This document shows positions 57,781 to 64,000 of a stretch of DNA of 64,000 nucleotides, in pieces. Position numbers and translations under genes: made by a program. Source of the stretch: Megachile rotundata (lineage: Eukaryota > Arthropoda > Insecta > Hymenoptera > Megachilidae); the NCBI RefSeq assembly GCF_050947335.1, contig NC_134984.1:13435926-13499925 (forward strand). Reading direction: 5' to 3'. Numbering within the stretch: the first letter of the stretch is position 1; the number at the start of each line of letters is the position of its first letter. Under the pieces are notes generated by a model. The model was not told the DNA's origin. It ran no database searches and saw only the letters and a program-made list of their open reading frames with translations.

Positions 57781-59240
57781 GCTTATGATTGATCGTGAGC
57801 AGTAAAATGCACTTTTCGTATCTTATAATTTCATCCCTTGTGTGGTTAAGGTTCACTGGAATAGCACTCCAGTAATTATCTCATATGCAAGTGCTTCGAT
57901 CGCAATGAGAAGTCAAATGCACTTCGTGTTGTATCTCGTGACTTTAACCCTTATCTGATATGGGTGAGTGCAGGAAAGTAACACTCGAATAATTATTTCA
58001 TCGTATGCTGACATTTTTCGATTGATCGTAATGTGGAGTAAAATGCACTTTTTACGTCGAATCTCGTAGCTTCAACCCTTATCTGATTAGGGTGAGTTTA
58101 GGGAAATAGCACTCGAACAATTATTTCTTTGTACGTAAGAAATTTTCGATTGATCGCAATGAGGAGTAAAATGCATTTTCTTTGTCGAATTTTGTGACGG
58201 TTTCAACCCTTATCTGATTAGGGTGAGTTTAGCGAAATAGCACTTGAGTAATTATTTCTTTGTACGTAAGAAATTTTTCGATTGATCGTAATGAGGAGTA
58301 AAATGCATTTTCTTTGTCAAATTTTGTGATGGTTTCAACCCTTATCTGATTAGGGTGAGTTTAACGAAATAGCACTCAAATAATTATTTATTTGTACGCA
58401 AGAAATTTTTCGATTTGATCGTAATGAGGAGTAAAATGCATTTTCTTTGTCAAATTTTGTGATAGTTTCAACCCTTATCTGATTAGGGTGAGTTTAGCGA
58501 AATAGCACTGGAATAATTATTTCTTTGTATGCAAGAAATTTTTCGATTGATTATAATGAGGAGTAAAATGCATTTTCTTTGTCGAATTTTGTGACGGTTT
58601 CAACCCTTATCTGATTAGGGTGAGTTTAGCGAAATAGCACTGGAATAATTATTTCTTTGTATGCAAGAAATTTTTCGATTGATCGTAACGAGGAGTAAAA
58701 TGCATTTTTTGAATCTCGTTAAAATTTCAACCCTTATCTAATCAGGGTGAGTGTAGTAAAATAACACTCGAATAATTATTTCGTTAAACAGAAGAAACAC
58801 ATCAATTGTAACAGAGAATAAAATGTACTTTTCGTATCTTATCTCGTAACTATTTCAACCCTTATCTAATTAGGGTGTTCAGTAAAATACCACTCGAATA
58901 ATTATTTCATTAAACACAAGAATTGATGGTAATAGGGAATACAATGCACTTTTCGTATCTTATCGTAATTATTTCAACCCTTATTTAGTTCTGTGGAATT
59001 ACATCCTCATAATTATTTCATTAAACACAAGAAATGTTTCGATTGTAATAGGAAATAAAATGCATTCGTATCTTATCTCTTAACTGTTTCATCCCTTATT
59101 TAGGGTGTTCTCTGAAATTACTTCTTTGTAATTATTTCATTAAACACAGAAAATGCTTCAATCGTAATTAGAAATAAACTTTTACATTTTTCGTATCTTG
59201 CAAGGAATTTAACCCTTATCTGATATCTAACCTTATCTCA
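57781..59240 (+). repeat. ~132-bp tandem array with an embedded quasi-palindrome
   Basis: gggtgagttta recurs at 58221, 58353, 58486 and 58618 (132, 133 and 132 bp). About eleven units run from 57780 to 59220, diverging outward. Each conserved unit carries ACCCTTATCTGATTAGGGT, a 19-bp near-palindrome, then agcgaaatagcact, aataattatttc and gaggagtaaaatgcatttt. Confidence 0.93.
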
Positions 59241-59990
59241 TCCATTAAAATCTTCTCATCTCATCTGATCAGTGTAACGCCAGAATTTATTTAATTATAT
59301 CTAGTAAATAATTATTCAATATAATTCAATTGAGAATTTTTTAAAACATTAAATCATTCTTCAAAATCAGACATATAGTGATTGTCTACATCATATAAAT
59401 ATCGTGATCATAAAAATTGTGTAATAAATTCCGATAAGGGTTAAAAAGAGGATGGGAGTTGGTAAAAATAAAAGACCCAATGGTATCATTATTTATTTAA
59501 ACAAGTCAACGAAGCATTCACTACGCGATACGCACATTGCAAACTTTTCGGATACACAAAAATTTTTTTAACAAATTTATTGCTTCGAAATCAGTATCGT
59601 ATTTTTTTTTTATCTAACGTAGAGTTGATGGATCTACAAGATGGTTAAATATTGCGTAAAACGAAGCTGTATTTCTCGGCATTCATATTTTGTTTTATAG
59701 AACGATAAATACATTTCGAAGGAAAAGAACTTTCGGATTTTTTCCCTAACACCTAATCAAATCACGCAATTCTTAAACTAAAAGTCGCTCGCGTTGCTTC
59801 GAGCTAGGCTCGCGAAAGTTTGCCTAAGCTTCTATTGGAAGATGAAACGTTTATCGTCTAGAAGCACCATTCGTTAAATGTTCATAATTTACAGTTCTTT
59901 TGGTAAAATTCATCACTGCTGTCTGGGTGTACGGTTCACTCTCGATATATTGCCGATTCGGAGATACATACTAAGCGAAAGTATTGCAGT
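59241..59990. other. Unique AT-rich stretch, no gene identified
   Basis: Nothing recognisable apart from a few poly-T runs. Confidence 0.5.
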
Positions 59991-60440
59991 TTTCAAATTT
60001 TTGGATTTTGAGTTTCTTTTTCTGAGGTTTTCAGTTTTCAGGTTTTCTGAATTTCAAGTTTTGGGGTCCGCTATTTCTCAATTTTCAGAATTTCCGATTT
60101 TCCTAATTTTCAATTTTTAGATTTTCTAATTTTTAGATTTTCCTACTCTTCGATTTTCGTAATTTTCAATTTTTAGATTTTTCTAATTTTTCTAATTTTC
60201 AATTTTCAGAATTTCCTATTTTTCGATTTTCCTAATTTTCAATTTGCTTACTTTTCAATTTTCAGATTTTCCCATTTTGGAATTTTCCAAATTTTCAATT
60301 TTCAATATTTAGATTTTCCAATTTTTCTAATTTACAATTTTCAGATTTTCCTCTATTTAGATTGTCAAATTTTCAAATTTTTAAAGTAACAAGACTTAAA
60401 ATTTTTTAACATAAAATTGTCAAATTTTCCATTTTTTCAG
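59991..60440 (+). repeat. 8-bp-phased array (TTTTAGATTTTCCTAA)
   Basis: Loose octamers such as aattttca, atttttag and attttcct repeat in 8-, 16- and 24-bp steps. Same AATTT core as the other arrays. Confidence 0.8.
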
Positions 60441-61402
60441 TTTACAATTTTTAATTGACTATTAATCTCATAGCACATCCTTAGTAAAATATCGATTTTC
60501 TAAGTACATTACCATGTTAAATTTCTCGTCTATTCTCTCAATGGCAATATAACGAGAGTCTATTGTTTCTATAATCTTTTCAACAGTCTTCTCTAATTTA
60601 TTCAACTTCTTAAAATTGATTTTCTTATCCAAAGTCTTCACCTGTTGAAATCAACCTTCTTCAAGGTTCATCCATTAAAATCTTCTCATCCATAGTCTTC
60701 AACCTATTAAAATGTGTCTATGCGCATTCCTCAAGATCCATCTATTAAAATCAGTCTTCTCCACATTCTTCAAGGTCCACCATTAAAACGAACCTTTTCA
60801 TCCATCTTCTCCAAATTCTTCTAAAAGCAATCTCATCCATATTTTTCAAATTCTTCTGCAAGCAATTTCATCCAAATTTTTCAAGGACGTGTTAAAATTC
60901 TTCCATAATCTTCAAGAATCTTAAAATGACTGCCATCCAAATTCTTGAACGTTGAAATCAATCTCACGCATATTCAAATAGGACTCTCAAATTGACCCCA
61001 CATTAAAATCATTCCACTCATATTCTTCAAGATTAAAACAAATCTTTCGCATACTCTTCAAGAACCCTTTTAATGACTATCATTCTTGAATATCCATTAA
61101 AATCTCATCCAAATTCTTCAAGACACTCTATTAAAATCTTCCCACGCATACTCTTCAAAAGCTCTCATGAAATTCTCATCCAAATTCTTGAACGTAAATC
61201 TTGAACGTAATTGAACGTCCCTCGCCTTTTCAAGTCCTATCACCTTCTCCAAACATTTCAAAATGATTCTCTCGAACACAATACTCGAATACACATCAAG
61301 TCTTCCACACCGAATGTTCGAAAACTTTCACCCCGGTTCAAACCTCGAAGGTCAAATTTAAACCCTGGTGACAGCGATCCCCGGCCTCCCGGGGTCGAAG
61401 GC
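60441..61402 (-). other. 3' flank / probable 3' UTR of the 5-HT2 receptor with a degenerate repeat
   Basis: Directly downstream of the receptor's stop on -. Most of it (60600-61200) is an imperfect ~33-bp repeat of ccattaaaatcttctcatcc + aaattcttcaag. Whether it is transcribed cannot be told from sequence. Confidence 0.5.
60597..60602 (-). terminator. Possible polyadenylation signal for the 5-HT2 receptor
   Basis: AATAAA on the - strand, about 800 bases after the stop codon. In AT-rich DNA this hexamer is common, so the call is weak. Confidence 0.2.
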
Positions 61403-61893
61403 CTACCTTGACGGCCTCCACGCTTGGTTCCTGTATCTGCAGAGCAGCACCTTCTTGAACGCCTGTCGGAACACCTTGTTGAAGATCGTGTAGAATATTG
61501 GGTTCACCATGCTACTCGCGTAGCCCAGCCAAGTGGCCAAATCGAAGATCTTCCGATCGATTTGCTTCTCACAGTCGGGACACACCGCTGGAACTAAATT
61601 TAAGACGAAGAACGGTGCCCACAGAATTACGAACGTGAAGAACACCACTCCGAGGACTTTCGTCGCTTTTTGTTCCAGTCGGATAATCCTTCCGTGACGG
61701 GAACTGTTGCGGGAGATCACGCTGCTGGTTCGCGAGTGATGGCTACGAACTTGACCTGAGTGTCTGTGCAAACAGGGCGACGAAGAGTTGCTGCTTTGTT
61801 TCGAGCTGCTGCTGGCGGCTCCGTTGTGGGCGCGCATTGTGGCGGCGCGTCTGATGGGAGCTCTTGTGGATAGTAGAGACGTTCTTGTGTTCC
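61403..61893 (-). CDS. 5-HT2A: 5-HT2-type serotonin receptor, last coding exon (TM6, TM7, tail)
   Basis: Class A amine GPCR. On - the acceptor tttattttatttccccag ends at 61894; the exon enters with two bases of a split codon and reads 162 residues to TAG at 61403-61405. It starts in a Ser/Arg-rich third intracellular loop, so the Met at 61837 is internal. The loop ends in basic EQKATK before TM6, which has the amine-receptor FxxxWxP motif (FVILWAPFF). A Cys-x-x-Cys loop follows, then TM7 with NPIFY, then helix 8 NKVFRQAFKKVLLCRY with a Cys for likely palmitoylation, and the end WRPSR. TM6 with PFFVLNL and the tail KKVLLCRYR...AWRPSR match insect 5-HT2 alpha as I recall it, and not D2-like dopamine receptors. 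The alpha/beta assignment is less sure. TM1-TM5 exons lie beyond 64000. Confidence 0.88.
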
Positions 61894-62270
61894 CTGGGGA
61901 AATAAAATAATTATATTTAGTTTTAACGATTGTTAATGGAGGTTGAAATTATTGTGAAGATTGAACAAGTTGTGGAGATTGAAATGGTTATGGTAGGGCA
62001 CGTTGGGGGGCGAAGATGTCGGATTTCAATTTGGATTTCAGATAGCAGTTTTAGATTTTAACCCACTGGGTTATGGGGTACTCGTATAAGGACATGCTAG
62101 ATAAATGCTCGGTGTATCTGAATTCGGTCAATTTTAGTGTGAACGTCCTCATATCGTCACATCTACGGATTCTATTTAGTAGGATCAGAAGGAAGCGATA
62201 ATTTAATTGAAGTGATGAAGGTTGCAAAATGGCGACCTATGTTATATACGAAACGTTGCTAACTTACTGA
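61894..62270 (-). other. 5-HT2 receptor intron, unique part
   Basis: Begins (reading -) upstream of the acceptor at 61894-61911. AT-rich, with no further exon visible. Confidence 0.7.
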
Positions 62271-62640
62271 TTAGATATCTAAATCTCTAATTCTCTAAAT
62301 CTCTAATTCTCTAAATCTCTAATTCTCTAAATCTCTAATTCTCTAAAACTCTAATTCTCTAAATCTCTAATTCTCTAATTCTCTAAATCTCTAATTCTCT
62401 AAATCTCTAATTCTCTAAATCTCTAATTCTCTAAATCTCTAATTCTCTAAATCTCTAATTCTCTAAATCTCTAATTCTCTAAATCTCTAATTCTCTAAAT
62501 CTCTAATTCTCTAAATCTCTAATTCTCTAAATCTCTAATTCTCTAAATCTCTAATTCTCTAAATCTCTAATTCTCTAAATCTCTAATTCTCTAAATCTCT
62601 AAATTTCTAAATCTCTAAATCTCTAACTTTTTAAATTTCC
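62271..62640 (+). repeat. 16-bp tandem array (AATCTCTAATTCTCTA)
   Basis: About 22 almost perfect copies of AATCTCTAATTCTCTA (octamers CTCTAATT and CTCTAAAT alternating). It is the most homogeneous array in the window, inside the receptor intron. Confidence 0.95.
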
Positions 62641-64000
62641 AAATTTACTAATCTTCAAATCCTCAAATTTCTAAATGTAAAAATCTGAATTTTCATAATC
62701 TCACTGCTTTCCAAATTTGTAAATTTGAGGTTTTGAAATCTTGAAGACCTCTGAATCTACAAATCCCCAAATTTCTAAATTTAGAAACCTGAATTTTTTA
62801 ATTTGATTACTCTCTAAATTTACTAATTTGTGTCTTTTAAATCTCCAAGTCCCAAAACTTCTAAATCTCCGAGTTTCTAAATTTAAAAATCTGAGCCACA
62901 AAATTCATTCGATTTAACTTACTATTTACACCCACAATTATTTATAAATATGAACCTACATAATTATGTAATAATTGCCTAGTGATTCGATCAATCGGAT
63001 AAAACGATCGCACCTGGTGTTCGAAATTTGATAGATTTATCATCGGCTCTGTTTTAATTGCTTTGAGATAATTGATGGGAGATTATGCTGTAGGTTTCTG
63101 GTTTTGTGGTTTCGTTGTTTGTCATGCATTAGTCGTTCATAATGCTTGCGAATTAATTAATTGTCGATGATAATGTGATAGGGTTCTGATATTGAGATGA
63201 CAATCTGTTATCTTAGTTATTAAATCAATTGTCACTATTCATTCAATTAATCTAATAGTTATGAGTACATTTCTTTATCAATATCAGATTAATCACATAT
63301 CAGACTAATCACTTCAAGTATTTAACTATGTCTCTTCTAAATTTTTTGTTCAAGTTTCAAAATTTCAATCAGCACGTGGAATTACTTATTGCAAAGAAGA
63401 TTCGTTTACTGATAAATTATTACTAGTTAATTATCGATTTTCTAATAATCAAATACACTAATAACGTGTTTGCGTATCTGTAACGATAAAATGATTAATT
63501 ATACATCGATATAATGAATGATTGAGGACGATAATGTTTAGTTATATCACTACACAAAATAATAATAGAATGATTCATTAGAGCACGTCACTATACAATC
63601 AAATACTGATTGTGAATATAAAATATTGCTCCAAATATATCTATCCAGAAGCAAGCACATATTTATGAATAATTAATTAATGGTAAAAAATGTATTATCT
63701 AATATAATGTATGAAATATCTCATTCCATACATAAAACAATAATTAAATAATTTTTGTATATTAATATCGATATCAACCCATGAGTTAGCGCGTGGAGAG
63801 GTTGTCAAGTTTAGAAGAGCTCTGATAGGTCAGAATAGAAAAATGGACATATCACACGTGTTTTCAACGATACAATGAGTTCTCGCTGTGGCACACCAAT
63901 CAGTTAGGTCAAAAACAATGACATTCGGCACACGTGTCTCAAGTGAATGAGATAGTGCTACTTATTTTCATTATTATTCTTATTTGCCGAAATGTAACTG
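62641..64000 (-). other. 5-HT2 receptor intron, remainder
   Basis: Decayed repeat to about 62900 (aaatttctaaatttaaaaatctga), then unique AT-rich sequence to the window end. Bases 63770-63820 resemble 18015-18063. No TM-encoding exon was found. Confidence 0.6.

Noticed and set aside
61403..61893. D2-like dopamine receptor as the identity of the GPCR exon
   Set aside because: TM6 reads FVILWAPFFVLNL and the tail continues past helix 8 (KKVLLCRYR...WRPSR). D2-like receptors end soon after TM7 and have a CWLPFF-type TM6.

Overview
The window is animal nuclear DNA, almost certainly from an insect and probably a hymenopteran such as a bee. It is AT-rich, has spliced genes with GT-AG introns, and carries insect-type transposons and very many tandem repeats. 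The species call is inference. The gene calls rest on motifs I can read directly.

Very little of the 64 kb is coding. At the left end, on the + strand, are two internal exons (141-356 and 6896-6960) of the proteasome regulatory subunit PSMD1/Rpn2. The intron between them holds a complete, apparently young Ty1/copia retrotransposon on the - strand (1870-6604). It has identical 220-bp LTRs, an AAATG target duplication, one uninterrupted 1379-codon Gag-Pol frame, and a primer-binding site that matches the anticodon arm of initiator tRNA-Met. I find no further PSMD1 exon, so the next intron is at least 57 kb if the assembly is right. A strong ratchet-type recursive splice site (CAG/GTAAGT at 31812/31813) lies in it. 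At the right end, on the - strand, is the 3' terminal coding exon (61403-61893) of a serotonin 5-HT2-type GPCR, with its earlier exons beyond the window. The GPCR gene may be nested antisense inside the PSMD1 intron.

The roughly 54 kb in between looks non-coding. It alternates unique AT-rich sequence with about 30 tandem arrays. Many arrays share a strict 16-bp (2 x 8) period and an AAATT/AATTT core but differ in consensus: 0.6-1.6, 10.5-11.3, 15.1-15.8, 18.3-19.2, 30.0-31.5, 35.2-35.7, 38.2-38.8, 40.6-40.9, 41.6-42.8, 51.3-52.1 and 62.3-62.6 kb. A second class has unrelated sequences but nearly the same 132-133 bp period (43.7-44.7, 46.5-48.0, 55.2-55.7 and 57.8-59.2 kb). Most long open frames come from stop-free repeat units and are not genes.

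Other mobile sequence: a 284-bp MITE with TA target duplications inside a 132-bp array (47570-47853), an unclassified dispersed repeat in two long copies and one partial copy (7.4-8.0 and 27.3-28.2 kb), and a GC-rich CGCGA-studded island at 36.7-37.0 kb. The genes do not form a pathway. They are neighbours in a repeat-swollen region.
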